The notes: generated from the letters alone by a model not told the origin. A stretch of 64,000 bases of DNA from Lumnitzera littorea (GCA_024138015.1 JAMXBB010000010.1:53004062-53068061), one strand, 5' to 3'; shown: positions 1-12,721, counted from the stretch's first letter. Numbers and translations: made by a program.

Positions 1-2
1 GT

Positions 3-1751
3 GTCATTGAAATCTTGGGTGAATTTGTTCCAGAACAACTTGGACGGGGTCATAGAACAAAAGAAGCTTCTACTCGGCTGCGAGATTTTGTGACATATAC
101 TGCATAACAAATAAGTCCCTCTGCATGTTCCTCCAAACCTATAGCACATTATGTAAATCGTGACAAATTTTCTCCACAACATCGTTCTTTCTTAGCAGCT
201 ATGACAGCCGAAAAGGAGCCTGTTTCTTATATTCAGGCCATCAAAGACATTCGATGGAAAGAAGCCATGATGAAAGAAATCGAGGCACTTGAGGCTAATG
301 TGACATGGACTGTGAAAGATTTGCCACAGGGAAAGCAAGTTATAGGCAGTAAATGGGTTTACAAGATCAAATATAACTTAGATGGTTCGGTTGAACGTTA
401 TAAAGCTCGATTGGTGATTCTTGGCAATAATCAGATTGAAGGAATTGACTACAATGAGACCTTCGCTCTTATTGCAAAAATGGTTACTGTACGTACTTTT
501 CTTTCGGTGGCAGCAACAAAGGGATGGGAACTCCATCAAATAGATGTTCATAATGCATTCTTGCATGGAGATTTAGAAGAAGAGGTATACATGAAGATGT
601 CACCTGGGTTCTCTACTCAACAGCCTGAAAAAGTTTGTCGATTACGTAAATCACTTTATGGGTTACGACAGGCCCCCCGATGTTGGTTTTCCAAATTGAC
701 AACTGCATTAAAGCGGTATAGATTTCTTCAATCTCAATCTGATTATTCATTGTTTACTTTAAATCGAGACAAGATACATTTAAGTATACTAGTATATGTC
801 GATGATCTTGTTATTGCGGGGAATAATGGAGTTGCCATTCAGAAGTTTAAAGATTATTTATGTTACTATTTCTACATGAAAGATTGGGGAATATTGAAGT
901 AATTTTTAGGTGTAGAGATGGCTCAAAATCAATAAAGAATTTTTCTTTGCCAACGCAAATATGCTTTGGATATTATTAGTGAAGCTGGATTATTGGGTGC
1001 TAAACCATCTGGTTTTCCCATTGAACAAAATCATCATTTAGCCTTAGCAGAAAATGCATTGTTGGCAGATTCAGAGAAGTATCGGAGATTGGTAGGAAGA
1101 CTGATTTATTTGACTCTTACTCGACCTGAGTTGTCCTACAGTGTTCATATTTTGGCACAATTTATGCATCAACCAAGGGAAGCTCATTGGGAAGCAGCTT
1201 TGCGCGTGGTTCGTTATTTGAAGGGCAGTCTTGGATAAGGAATACTTTTACGAGCTGATAGTGATCTTCGGTTGTATGCTTATTGTGATTCTGATTGGGG
1301 GAGTTGTCCTTTAACTTGACGATCTCTTACTGGATATTTTGTTATGTTAGGGACTTCTCCCATTTCTTGGAAGACTAAAAAGCAACATACAGTGTCGAGA
1401 TCCTCTACTGAAGCAAAATATCGTTTCATGGCTACTACTGTGTGTGAACTGAAATGGTTAAAGGGTCTTTTGCTGTCTCTCGGTGTTGTACACTCTTATC
1501 CTATGCTGTTGTATTGTGATAATCAAGCAGCTTTACACATTAGTGCAAATCCCGTGTTTCATGAGTGAACAAAGCACATTGAAATTGATTGTCATTTTAT
1601 TCGTGATGAGATTCAACATGGACATGTTCAGACTGCTTATGTACGTAGCTCTGAGCAACTCGCTAATATTTTTACTAAGGCATTGGGGACACAGCAGTTT
1701 GGGTATCTTTTACGCAAGTTGGGGGTTTGCAATCTTCATGCACCAACTTGA
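3..1751 (+). pseudogene. Ty1/copia pol, 3' part: integrase tail, RT, RNase H
   Basis: This is the C-terminal part of a Ty1/copia polyprotein, which copies element RNA into DNA. The end of integrase or the linker (GRGHRTKEAS, then RLRDFV) begins at the window edge. RT follows at about 201-935, with KARLV, QIDVHNAFLHGDL, SLYGLRQAPRCW and the catalytic VYVDD near 790-810. Then come LVGRLIYLT, SRSSTEAKY and the RNase H end (TKHIEIDCHFIRDE, LANIFTKALG). The frame is constant from base 3 to the natural stop at 1749-1751. Six in-frame stops break it: TAA at 105, 900, 933 and 1236, and TGA at 1317 and 1566. Several would be explained by C-to-T change of CAA or CGA codons. No frameshift was seen. Gag, protease, most of integrase and the 5' LTR lie outside the window. 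It is dead as a gene. Confidence 0.95.
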
Positions 1752-1759
1752 GAGGGGGG

Positions 1760-2096
1760 TATTAGAATATTTTAGGATCTGTAAATATCTGTTAATTATG
1801 TATAGAGTATATTTAGGATTTTTGTTCTATCAATTATGTAAAGAGTATATTTAGGATATTTGTTTTCTATGTTTAGAAGGTATTAAAATATTTTAGAATC
1901 TGTAAATATCTGTCAATTGTGTAAAAAGTATATTTAGGATATTTATTTTCTATGTTTAGAAACTTGGTTAGTGCGTCTATATTGTATATATATTGGTCAT
2001 TTTTGGCCTGTGATATGAATAAAATCACATAGAAATTTTCTTCTTAAAATTTATAAGATTGCTTCTGCATTCAGTGTTTTCTTGGTTACTACGGCA
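1760..2096 (+). repeat. 3' LTR of the copia element
   Basis: A polypurine tract (GAGAGGGGGG, 1750-1759) directly follows the pol stop, as expected just before a 3' LTR. The LTR starts TATTAGAATATTTTAGG, where TG appears changed to TA, and probably ends at ACGGCA near 2096. A unit of about 50 bp (AAATATCTGT..AATT..GT, then AGTATATTTAGGATAT) is repeated three times in its first 200 bp. The right edge is inferred from the terminal CA only, because the 5' LTR is not in the window. Confidence 0.7.
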
Positions 2097-3064
2097 TACT
2101 GTTATGTGACGATTATATAGCCTGCCAAATATTAGAATTATAATATCAATCTATAGCTTCTAGAAGGATTTTTTCTTTCTTATTATTATTATTATTTGTC
2201 TGTATATCATGTGTTCTCTAAACGCCTACATCTACTACTTTTTCTTATGGATTCATTCTTGAAGTATTAGGGCTTAGTATGCATGAAATCTGTATAAATT
2301 GGATCTATCCGGGAAAAAACCCCATCATAGCGATTCATTTTCCATCCCGACTTTGACAAAGTGGAGAATTAGCTACTAACAAAAGAAATAATGGTAACGC
2401 AGTGTCATTATTCGAGGTGATTAACAACAAAAATGGACATAAGTAGAAAATATTTTACCTCAAGCAACATGTCCTTTTTTTTTTTTTTTTTTTGACAGAC
2501 GTTGTAACATGTTTCATTTGTGAAATAAAATAAAGTACGAAAGGAGTTGCACTTTTTAAGTAAAATAATAGAAAAGTAAGAGACATTATTTTGTTGGGTT
2601 GCACTTAAAGTTATATTATCAATAAATTAGAAATATATTCAAGAGTATTAATATACCCTTACTCTAAAACATGACATTACTATTAAGGAGCAGCCATTCT
2701 TTTGAAACTATAATGGAACTACAATTTCTTTTTTCATAATACTAAGAATTTGATAGAATCAATCTACTACAAACTAAACGTGGTGGTAACTTTATAATAT
2801 AGAAATAGTTTTCCCGTTTCACTTTTATGAAATTAACCAAACATACTATTGATATTATAATTTTACTAATCTTTTGACCTTCTATACAATAAAAAATTAA
2901 TTGCAAAAAGTTGTCTATAGATGTAAGAAAGATTTTGGAAAGAGAACTAAGAGAAACTTCTTGTTTTTAATGTGTAAGCCTTGTATTAGGCTTCTTGCTA
3001 CTTAAAATGAGATTAAGCCGAATCATTGAACTAAGGTTAAAAGAAAGTTGAGAGTACATTTAGA
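2097..3064. other. AT-rich intergenic DNA
   Basis: No supported gene. There is a poly(T) run of about 25 at 2469-2493 and generally AT-rich sequence up to the inverted-repeat end of the next element. Confidence 0.6.
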
Positions 3065-3150
3065 GAGTTTTGCACGAAAATGGGGCCTTTTTCAAAAATT
3101 AGTACAAAAATAGGCTACCTTTAGAATTTAATATGAAAATTGCATGCGAC
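3065..3150 (+). repeat. Left terminal inverted repeat
   Basis: It pairs with 7125-7210 in inverted orientation. The outer 56 bp are the best conserved; beyond that the match decays but continues into the subterminal palindromes. Confidence 0.75.
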
Positions 3151-3783
3151 TTCACTGTTCATGGAGGTTTGTATTGAAGTCATGTGTAGATACATAACTT
3201 CAATACAAAATTAAAAAAAAAAATAAGAATGAAGAAGTTGCATGTACTATATGGGACTTCATTTGTGTAAATACAAGGAAATTGCATGGAGTACTTGTGA
3301 CCTTCCTTGTATGAATAACACAAGGAAAACACACTTGACGTTTGTGACTTCAGTACAAACTAAAGTCATATACCCCTCATGTGACTTCCTTTTTCTATTT
3401 AAGTCCCCTCAAAATAGCATGCTAAACTTCAACAAACTCTCTTAAACTCACTCTAAAACTTCGGTAAAGGATGTGGACACACTCCCTCTCATACTTCCTT
3501 GCTTAAAAACGCTCAAAATCTTACTAATTGGTAAGTATAATTCACTTGATCTATTACATTACTTTATTTTTCTTGAAAAAAATTATTTTTTCATGTCTAT
3601 TATTAGAAAATATAGGCCTTTACTATTGTAAAATTGCATGTATATTTCAAATTTAGGTTTTTTGTGTACTAAAATGCGAATGTAGTTTATAGTTTGCCAA
3701 AGTACATGCAAGATTTCATGTACAATAATTGTTATGGAATGTATTTATTAAGCATTATTTTTGTTAACTTGTTGATGAGCAAA

Positions 3784-4503
3784 AATGGTTGGTTACATCA
3801 AAATCATTGTGTATGCGCATAAAAACATTGTAAATGGCAGTATGGTACTAGACTTTAACAAGGAGCCAATAAGAAGCCAAAGATGAAGAAGGATGCAAAC
3901 TATAGTCATTTTTTGTAGAGGATTTGTAGTAGCATTGCCATTGATATTATTAGTTTGGAGATCACATGTGGGCATCCCTCATATTATCAAGGCGACGCGT
4001 GTTATGACTTGATGGCTATCAAAGATGATGATGATGTTGAGAATTTCATTGAGATGATGGAAGCATTTGGTGAAGATCACATACAACAAATATATGCCAG
4101 GATTGGTGGGTAGTTAAGCATGCATCTTGAAGATAATACTTTTCAAGTAAATACCTCAAACTTGGCAACACAATAAGTTCAGTTTATTTTGAATGATTTT
4201 CCAATGTTTGATGTGAATGAGCTAGGTGTAATAGTCTAACCCATAGTCCAGGACAAAGATGCCAACATAGATGTGAACGAAGAAGAACTTGATGTGGAAT
4301 ATGGGTCAATTTGGCAAGAGGAACTAACTTATGATCCTAATCTAGAGAGGATTGCTATGGGTTTCGAGAGTAATGATGAAGGAGATGATGATGGTGGTGA
4401 TGATGAAGATGACGAAGGAAGCATTGGGGTGAACATGGTATCTATTGTTCATAGATTTTATATTTGTTTATGTTATGCTTATACTTACCTAACTTTGTTG
4501 TAA
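3784..4503 (+). pseudogene. Acidic N-terminal relic, probably of the MULE transposase
   Basis: Several short frames in one direction can be followed. YDLMAIKDDDDVENFIEMM leads to EAFGEDHIQQIYARI near 4010-4110. A 76-residue open stretch at 4273-4503 contains YDPNLERIAMGFESNDEG followed by a run of D and E residues. Plant Mutator-like transposases often begin with a divergent region and an acidic linker before the zinc-finger and catalytic domains, so the position fits. No MULE DDE domain or SWIM finger was found downstream, because the later part is replaced by other sequence. The assignment rests on context rather than a signature motif. Confidence 0.35.
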
Positions 4504-5590
4504 TTCATGTCTGGTCATATGGTAACCCTACTCGGAGAATTCGATCCATTTCTTCGTAGAATTTTGTAGAGTGGGGTGAGTGATTTGGATGGCTCAAGCC
4601 CCCCTTATTTTCTTTCACATAGTTGAATAACACTTTCTAGACTGTGTCATTCGATAATTTGGGGAGTTCTAGTAAGAGTCATAGGCTATTGATATGAGTA
4701 AGTATTTGCACCAGATCGATTTGAGAAGGAGGATGAGCATTGATTGGAGAGAGCAGCATGGTGGGTATATATGAAGTTGAGTTGACCGATGCATGTGGTT
4801 GGTTTAATCTCAATTAATCTATGGTGTAGATCTTAAGTACTGGCCATGTATAGGGAATACACTTACCAGTACATCACCCACTTCAAAGCTGTGATAGAGC
4901 ACTTGGTATGTAAAACCTAGCATACCTTAATTGTCTTCCATTTTACGATACGTTCTAAATTTCTTCACATTCATCGTATGATGTAGGTGAATACACTTTG
5001 TTTCATCTAGTTGATGGAATACATTGGTGTAGCACGCAAGCTGGTAACTGGAGGCCTTTAATTCATGGAAGAACACGGTGGCCTAGTTTTATATTCGCAT
5101 GCTGCACATGATCTATCATCTACGGAGGACCCCAAGCCCATTCCTCTTGTTTAGTATGGGCTAGAGTTAGAGTTAGAGGAGCTAAAGCTTGATAGGGATG
5201 AAGGACTGATTACACGCTCCTGAGCTTAAGGGCTTTCTCAAATGGTTCACCAAGCTATCCGAGGTGAGTTAAGCGCTAAGGAGTAGTGTTTACCCCAGTC
5301 TGGTTTGTTAAGTTACTTTACTCTGCACACCATTTATGAAGCTGTCGAGGTGATTAGCCAACATATGGAGCCGACCCCTCCATAATTCCCCAGTCCAAGC
5401 ACCAAATTAGGAAAGCAACGATCTTTACAGTATCGAGGCCTACCTAACAATTGTTGAGAGCTGACCACCTAAGGTTGACCCGAATGTGAGCTATCCCTAA
5501 GCTAACCTTTATCCAGCCCTAGCAATCCAAGCTACCGAACTGCCAACGTTGACTAGACTTAATTAAGGCCCACCCATGTTTGGCTCATAG

Positions 5591-6155
5591 TGTTATTAGG
5601 ACCCTAAACTAAGTAAAACGTGTACGCGTTGTCCTTTCTAACATTCATAGTATCCTTTCTAACAAAGGATATTCTTTTGCATGATTTCATGCTTCTACTG
5701 TAAATTATTCTCCTTTTTCTTAGCAAGTAGGGATCCAATTCTGTAATTTTTTTATAATTTAGGACTTACCCTAATTGAGTATTATAAATACTCGCATATT
5801 GTAATAGTTACATAATGAATAATATAGAGAATACACTAAACTTTTACACTTTCTTGAGCTAAGTGTCCATCTGCTTATTCTTGAGCTACTTTTATTTAGC
5901 CCATTTGAGTATGGATTAGTGGTGAGTGACCTTCGACCATACTTGTATGTTATATCAAGTGTAACCTGAGCTTTTATGAGGTATTGGTGTATCATATTCA
6001 GCGTCGGTATGTCATATCTAACGTTGTTGTGTGGGAACCCCTACTTAACCTTTACTTTCATTTACCTTTTAAGACATCTCGCAACGTGGACCCACCCCCT
6101 CGGTTATGCATGATATTGGGTTTGTGTGTTCATCCATTGAGTCCGTATCAGAGTT
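5591..6155 (+). mobile_element. Truncated gypsy-type LTR plus primer binding site
   Basis: An LTR-like block begins TGTTATTAGGACCC at 5591. It has a TATA-like stretch (ATTATAAATACTCG near 5780) and phrases shared with the A2 LTR (TTAGTGGTGAGTGACCTT; TATGTCATAT). It is followed at about 6143-6155 by CGTATCAGAGTTGG, similar to the initiator-Met primer binding site TGGTATCAGAGC. Only about 250 bp of possible leader follows, with no gag. It looks like the left end of an element that inserted into the transposon and was then truncated. Its right end is undefined. Confidence 0.45.
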
Positions 6156-7124
6156 GGTATGATACGTTGTCGAGGTAGCCATGGTGACGAGATGCTGTTA
6201 GGATCATGCCATAACCTGAAGGAGGTTAGCAGCAACTCTAGGCGTTCTTTTTTCACTTTGTCATTGCAAGTTCGCATGGAAGAACAACTTACTCCATTAA
6301 CTCCCAAGAAGAGGCATAGTATGCTCTCTTAGGGTTTTCGCATGGGGAAAGGGGTTACATAGCAACAGACAGAACCATTATTTAGAATAGCGTTGCCCAA
6401 GGATCTCATAGATTTGTCCATTAAACCATTAGAAGGTCCTTCAAAACGATAATCTTTACTTCTCTCTTGATATCGAACATTTTTCTCCCATTGTAGAGGG
6501 AAATTATAGACAATAGAATGAACTTAAGAGTACATGTATACAATAGCACTTTGTAAATAAATATATGGATATTGGTTGTAATTAAATTTTTTGTGAAAAA
6601 TCCATTGCTTAGATTAGATCTTACCATGTTTAGAGTTGATCTCTTTGCATATGTCCTATGCTTTTCAGTTTTTTGTTGTCATAGGGTTATTACTTTCAGG
6701 TTATGTACTTAGAGTTGTTTGGTTGTAGATGTTGGTATTTAGCTATACACTTGGTGTTATGGTTTTGGATTAGACTTAGCAGGAAGGGGGTTTGGAGTTT
6801 ATTGGCATTTTTGATTTTCAATTTCCACATTTGTTGTTTCTATAAATATACTCACTTAATGCTTTTTGCTTCTAAACAGGAGTTAATCAGGTTTCATTTT
6901 TGGTTGTTGAAGTATTTTAAAGAGGTCGTAGGTCTAGCCTGTGCCTTTTGTACAGTTCTACATACGACTTCTTCTTTTTCATATTGCATTGAAGTCATAT
7001 GTAGTCAATGCGTTTTGAGTTATATTACACTATAACGGAAGTTGCATGTGCTATATGTGACTTCGTTTATCTCGAATTTCGTACTGAAAGTCACATGTGA
7101 ACTTTCGTGAATTACAAGCAACTT

Positions 7125-7210
7125 CACTACCTTATTTTCATAGTAAGTCTTGAAGAGGGCCTATTTTCGTATTATTTTTTCTAATAGAGCTCCATTTTTG
7201 TACAAAACTC
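7125..7210 (-). repeat. Right terminal inverted repeat
   Basis: This is the inverted partner of 3065-3150. It reads from the outside in as GAGTTTTGTACAAAAATGG, then AAAATAGGCCC. Confidence 0.75.
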
Positions 7211-10060
7211 AAAATTCGAATCAAATTTACAAGTTTAACTTGGTTCACTAGATTAGGTTATGAGAATAGTTTAGTCATCCTCCTTACGTTGATTGGATTG
7301 CTAACAAGGAAGACATAAAGGACCTAGCCAATCTAGCTTGATTATTAAAGGATTCAATGAGTTCAACTGGCTAAAATGTGCCTACTTGAAAAATGAAAAT
7401 TAGAAAAGAAACCCTAAGAAAATTACAAAAATGAAATTAAAACTTCCTCCCCTCTCTAAGCTGCTGAAAAAAAAAAAAAAATCCAACACTTTAGCTTGTC
7501 AATATTATATTTTAATATTTTATTGATCCTGGATTGATCTTAAATCAAGTCCTAGATTCGACTCCTTTTTATTTCCAAGTCATCCTCCCATTCTTACACA
7601 ATGATATTAGTTAGAAAAACTCAAATATATATTATTCTTTGAAATTAAGAAATTAAAGCATGTTATTTTTCTTTTTAAAATTTTTGAAAGTTCACTATTA
7701 CCCTTACTTTAGAAATAGAAAATATTGGATGATAAGTTCTAAAATTGTTTTGATATCTCCTTAGATGCCCTAAGGATAATGACTTGCTTCCTTTTGCTAG
7801 CTTAGGATGTAGGCATAGTGAATTGTATGACAATAATAATAACCAAGATCAATTAATATGAAAAATTAATTTATCCACACCATATTTTTCAATGGCGGAT
7901 ACCTTAACGTTTATAGAAATTTTGTTAGATATTAATTTTGATATTATATAGCAAATCTTATTGTTTTTGAAGTTTGCATAACATAAGGAAAGCTTATAGA
8001 GATTTGACTTTAGATTTTGTTATTAGTTGAATTTGCCTATATCAATTTGATCTCTAGAAAGGTGGGATGAATTTGTATCTTTTTGTCTTACAATTAATCT
8101 TTTTAAATATTTTATGGGATCTAAGAAATTTACCTTAATCCTCTTCTATGTGTTTTCATGCACAAAAACTAATTTTCAGTGATTTCTAAAGCATAGAGCA
8201 TAACTTTAGGTAGAACCAAACTTAGTCTTTGCTCCAACTAATACTTGTAAAACCTTAAGTTTGCTAAGGCCAATATAACTTAATGACATGAACTAATACT
8301 TGTAAAACCTTAAGTTTGCTAAGGCCAATATAACTTAATGACATGAACACTACTCTGCCAATGGGATAGACAACAACCTTATCCTTAGTTGGTTCTCATG
8401 ATATCTTCGGTAATTAACATTTACTCAACACATACTCAACGGCGTAAACTTAGGAGAACAGTTTCAATTTCTGAGATTTATGATCTGGGAAAAGGAAAAT
8501 TAGGACACTTGATTGGCACATGATCTTGTTCCATCATCCATAGCAAAGTATTAAAGCAAGGGATGTAGAGCATTTGATAGCGCATGGGTGATTGTTTTTG
8601 TAGAATAAAAGCAAAAGGGCAAGCCAAGGTGGCATAAGCTTTTGTCTCCAAACATATAGACGTGTTTCGTCATATTTAGATATAATTAATGTCTCCTCAA
8701 CGTTCACTTCCATAGCGAGCCGACCAACCATGGAACAAGTATTTTTCCTTATTCTCAATTGTAGATAATGGATGCATCGTTGATGCGGAAGAATTTGACC
8801 ATGCGATGAACTCATTGGATTACCCACGGGAGTGTAATTAAAAGAACCAAAGTTAGGGAACGTCAGTATATCCCTAGTTTGGTGATGAACTATACATTAC
8901 GTATGCCATAGATATGATGCCTTAAGATGTACCCATTGAACATCATATTATCATGATATTAGCCAATTAGTGAGTTACTAACAACTATGATATCCACTTT
9001 AAGGGTTTATCGACCAAGCTATCCTGAAGCGCTTTAATTAGTGAGAAAATAAAATAATGGACAAAAATATATGTATTTACATTGCCTAAACTTTAGTTTT
9101 TTAGACATTATTGGAATGGATCTCCTGAAGAGACTTACTAGACACAATATGCTATATTCAAGCTAGTGACTTAAATGGTAAGAATCTGCTCCATACTAAT
9201 TTAATTACCAATAGCCAAGGTCATGCTTGTAGGACGTGATAATATATGTGGTCATACAACTTCCTAGTTACATTAGATAAAGTATCTTCGGTTATAATCT
9301 ATGTAAACCTACATGACTAACCGTAAGCATACTAAAGGTAAATAAGTCCTCACATCATGGCTATGCTATCCTACAAAAGAGACTATAAGGGATTGGGCAA
9401 AGATAAATATGCTTAGTAAAAGGTAAGAAAACTACATAATATTATAATTGAACAATAGACAAGGTAAATAATTGCAAACAAGGGGATTCAGTTGTAATAG
9501 CCACATATGTGTAGTGTGAGTCTTGTGTTACACTTGACTTCAAGAAAAGTGACATGAAATGACACATGGAGATAGCCTAGAGAGACATAAGTAAGGGAGG
9601 AGTAGACAGTCTTAAGAGCTCGAATACACACATGATGAGTGGAGGAGTAATATAGCATCAACCTTACTAGTCTTAAGGATATGTGGATTGTTCTTTGTTA
9701 TGAATTTTTTGATCTTTTGTATTGGCACTTTAATAATGTTTCTTTGAATCCTAAATTGTCCCAAATGAGGATGAACTCCTAAGTATTTGTAGAGTTTAAT
9801 AATTGACAACATTTGTCAGATTGTATTTATGATTGACGGATGAGATGAGTTATCCTCTTAGTAGATCTCTCCATGGGCTTTTTGAATCCAGACCCATTAA
9901 ATACCTCTCCAAATACACAAGCCTCTTTGAAAAAGGAAGTTTTGGAATTAGAATTCATGAAAAGATTAAGGTAATACAACTAGGGTTCTTAAACAATAGA
10001 ATGCGGTAATAGGATTGCTTACTTATGAAGGTAGATGAATCCTTGCGAAGCTAAATCACC
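7211..10060. other. AT-rich DNA without recognisable genes
   Basis: No domain or motif was recognised on either strand. The longest open frame (8534-8827, minus, 97 codons) has no recognisable similarity. The only clear structure is the 55-bp tandem duplication listed separately. The outer part of the A0 3' LTR may lie in the last few hundred bases (from about 9,500), but no edge could be set. Confidence 0.5.
8236..8345. repeat. Perfect 55-bp tandem duplication
   Basis: Two head-to-tail copies at 8236-8290 and 8291-8345 begin AACTAATACTTGTAAAACC and are identical over all 55 bases. In a region of heavily decayed repeats, perfect identity points to a recent local duplication or an assembly artefact. 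Confidence 0.95.
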
Positions 10061-10438
10061 AGTAATGGCACTTTACAAGTTGAATTAGTAGAAGTGTATA
10101 GGATAAGGGTCCCTTTTTGCTCAATTCATCACTTCCCGCCAAGTAACCAACTGAATTCCTAACTCCCTTCTAACTTGCTTATCTAATTATTGATAGTATC
10201 CTTTTAAGTTACAATTACTAAACTACCCTTCTAACTTCGCCCTACTAACTCCTACACACTCTATAATACATGTACATTATTGCAATACAACATAATACCA
10301 CACATGCATGCATCCAATATAGTACAACACGGCATGGACACACTCAACACAATACAACACACACAATACATACTATACACCCTATCTCCTCTTATATACA
10401 CAAAGTAAAACTTGTGAATCCTTAAGGTTATATTAATA
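10061..10438 (-). repeat. A0 3' LTR
   Basis: Direct repeat with 12386-12721 plus 27199-27226. It lies beside the polypurine tract, seen on the + strand as GTTCCCCCTTAAA at 10439-10451. That tract reads TTTAAGGGGGAAC on the minus strand, which fixes the element's orientation. The low edge is only the limit of visible similarity. Confidence 0.7.
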
Positions 10439-10451
10439 GTTCCCCCTTAAA

Positions 10452-12380
10452 GTTTGTCCTTGTCCTCAAGGAAAAAATATGGATATTGAGCTTGCAAATC
10501 TGACATATCCGCCTAGGTTGCACCCTCAACTGGTTTCCCTTCCCATTGAACTAATGCTTGTTGTATGTCTATCCCATTATGCACATCAAAACATTGGCCT
10601 AAAATCTTACGAAGTTAATGCCATTTAGCTAGTTCATCTACATTTAAATCCTTAGGTAGATCAGACAGAATAGGAAATGCACTATGAGATTTTTTTAGAA
10701 GAGATACATGAAACTGGGTGAATTCGATAATTTGGAGGAAGCTCCAATCGATAAGCAACATTTTCACCCTAGATTAGATGCGAAAAGAGCCATAAAACTG
10801 TAGATTCAATTTAAAGGGGGTCTTAACTCCCAACTTAGCATTAAGAGCAGAGTGAAGTTATAAAAATATCCACTCCCCCATAGAATATTGCACATCCTTG
10901 TGATGTCTATTGGCTATAGTACAATTATGCAATTGAGTACGCTCTAAATTGCTGCACAAGCATGCCAAAATCTCATCACGAGCAACTAATGCAGCTTGGA
11001 TGATTGGATTTTGAATTTTCCCTAAGAGATAAATGGGAATAAAAGTTAGGGGTCATTCAGAAATAACTTCAAAAGGTGTCATTCCTATTGATGAACGATA
11101 ACTCATATTGTAGGAGAATTCTACCCAAGAAATCCAATTAGCCTATGTATTAGGTTGTTCTTATGCAAAGCATCAAAGATAACACTCTAAACTGCGATTC
11201 AAAACTTCTATTTGACTATCCGTTTTCGGATGATAATCGATACTAAAATTCAAACAAGTACTATGGAGGTTAAACAGCTCTCTCCAAAAATAACTAACAA
11301 ATAGTGAATCTCTATTCGACACAATCGTTCTAGGAAAACCATGTAGGCGCACACCTCATACATAAAGACATCCATAACAGATTTAGCACTATAAGGGCAC
11401 TTTAGGAGCAAAAAATGCCCATATTTTGAGAATCAATCAATTGTTACAAGTATAGTATCAAAGCCCTTAGACTTAGGTAAGCCAGTGATAAAATCTAAGA
11501 ATAGGTCCTCCTAAAACACTTGTGGGATAGGCAATGGATTGAGTAATCTAGCAGGAGATAAATTTTGCACCTTGTTTTTTTTGACACACTGCACAAGTAG
11601 TTACAAAATTAGCCACATCTATCTTCATTCCAACCTAAAATAAATGGACTACTAGCCATCTATAAGTCCGTACATAACCTACATAGCTGTCTACTATAGA
11701 AGAGTGGAACTCATTGAGAAAAAGTTGAGTCTACGATGATTTAATAGGAATTACCAAATGTCCCTTATGGTGAAGTGTATCATTAATCAATTGATAATTG
11801 GAATCAACGTCCTTACCCTCTTTGATTTTCTAAAACTTGTCGACTAAAAAAGGATCCTTAAGAATGTTTTGCTTTATGGCAGATATTTTTGTTTAAATTG
11901 GCCCAAAAATTTCCATTAAATCAACTTTTTCAAATATTTGGGAAAGAACATCAACTGCTCCATTATCCTTTCCTACATTATATTGAATGTTGAATTCATA
12001 TCCAAGAAGTTTAGCCAACCAATGTTGCTGGTTAGGAGTAGCAATTCACTGATGGAGCAAATGACACAAACTTTTCTAATCTGTACGTACAATAAAGTGT
12101 CTACTAAGCAAATAAGGATGCTAATGGTTGATAGCAAGAACCAAAGCCATTAATTCCTTTTCATATGTAGATTTAGTAAGTGTCTTAGCTAACAAAGCCT
12201 TACTAAAATAAGCAATGGGTCTAGAATCTTGCATTAAGATTGCATCCAAGCTATGTCTCGAAGCATTACATTCAATTATACGAGTTTGCTGGAAATTAGG
12301 CATTGCTAGCATTGGCACTTATGTTAAAGCATGTTGCAAGCATTTGAATGCCAAATTAGCATCCTCATTCTACTTAATAA
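10452..12380 (-). pseudogene. A0 pol remnant: RNase H, integrase and C-terminal domain
   Basis: Reading down the minus strand, RNase H is clear at 12121-12318 (ECNASRHSLDAILMQ, RPIAYFSKAL, STYEKELMALVLAI). The FIVRTDQKSL and YNVGKDN blocks follow at about 11,950-12,120. Integrase relics (GYVRTYRWL, a CNYLCSVSKK zinc-like patch) follow at about 11,450-11,750. The C-terminal end (ALVQWEGKPVEGAT, PYFFLEDKDKL) is at 10,450-10,570, a chromodomain-like QWEG motif typical of gypsy elements. Many stops and frameshifts are present. The missing RT is joined straight to LTR sequence. A0 is non-functional. Confidence 0.85.
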
Positions 12381-12385
12381 TGGTA

Positions 12386-12721
12386 CTTCACAAGTCGAAT
12401 CAATAGAAGTGTATAGAGTAAGGGTTTCTTTTTGCTTAATTCATCACTCCTGACCAAGTGACTAACTAAATTCCTAAATCCCTTTTGACTTGCTCATCTA
12501 ACTATTGATAGTATCCTCTTAAGTTAAAATTACTAGACTACCCTCCTGACTTCACCCTACTAACTCCTACACACTTTACTGTATGTATACAATTACTGTA
12601 ATACAACATAATACCACAGGTGTACACACCCAGCACAGTAGAACATAGCATGCATACACTCAACACAACACACACAATACATACTACAAACCTTATCTCC
12701 TCTTACACACATGAAGTAAAG
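12386..12721 (-). repeat. A0 5' LTR, main part (interrupted by A1)
   Basis: Second copy of the A0 LTR. It breaks off at ATGAAGTAAAG, exactly where A1 begins, and resumes at 27199 with CTTGTGAATCCTTAG. The uninterrupted copy at 10403-10425 reads through the same junction. Confidence 0.8.

Larger units (their letters stand above)
3065..7210. mobile_element. Mutator-like DNA transposon with long TIRs (degenerate)
   Basis: The two ends are inverted copies. The left end starts GAGTTTTGCACGAAAATGGG. The reverse complement of the right end starts GAGTTTTGTACAAAAATGG. Similarity continues through AAAATAGGC and TATGAAAAT for at least 85 bp. Just inside both ends lie palindromic blocks of the form GAAGT..CATG..GACTTC (near 3234 and 7038). 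Flanking 9-mers acatttaga and aaaattcga agree at 6 of 9 positions, a weak trace of a 9-bp target duplication. TIR length and spacing suit a MULE of the FAR1/MuDR type. Inside is a short acidic coding relic and a truncated LTR element. No intact transposase catalytic domain was recognised, so the superfamily is inferred from the ends. Confidence 0.7.

Noticed and set aside
8534..8827. 97-codon minus-strand frame
   Set aside because: No motif or domain and no promoter context; probably a chance frame.
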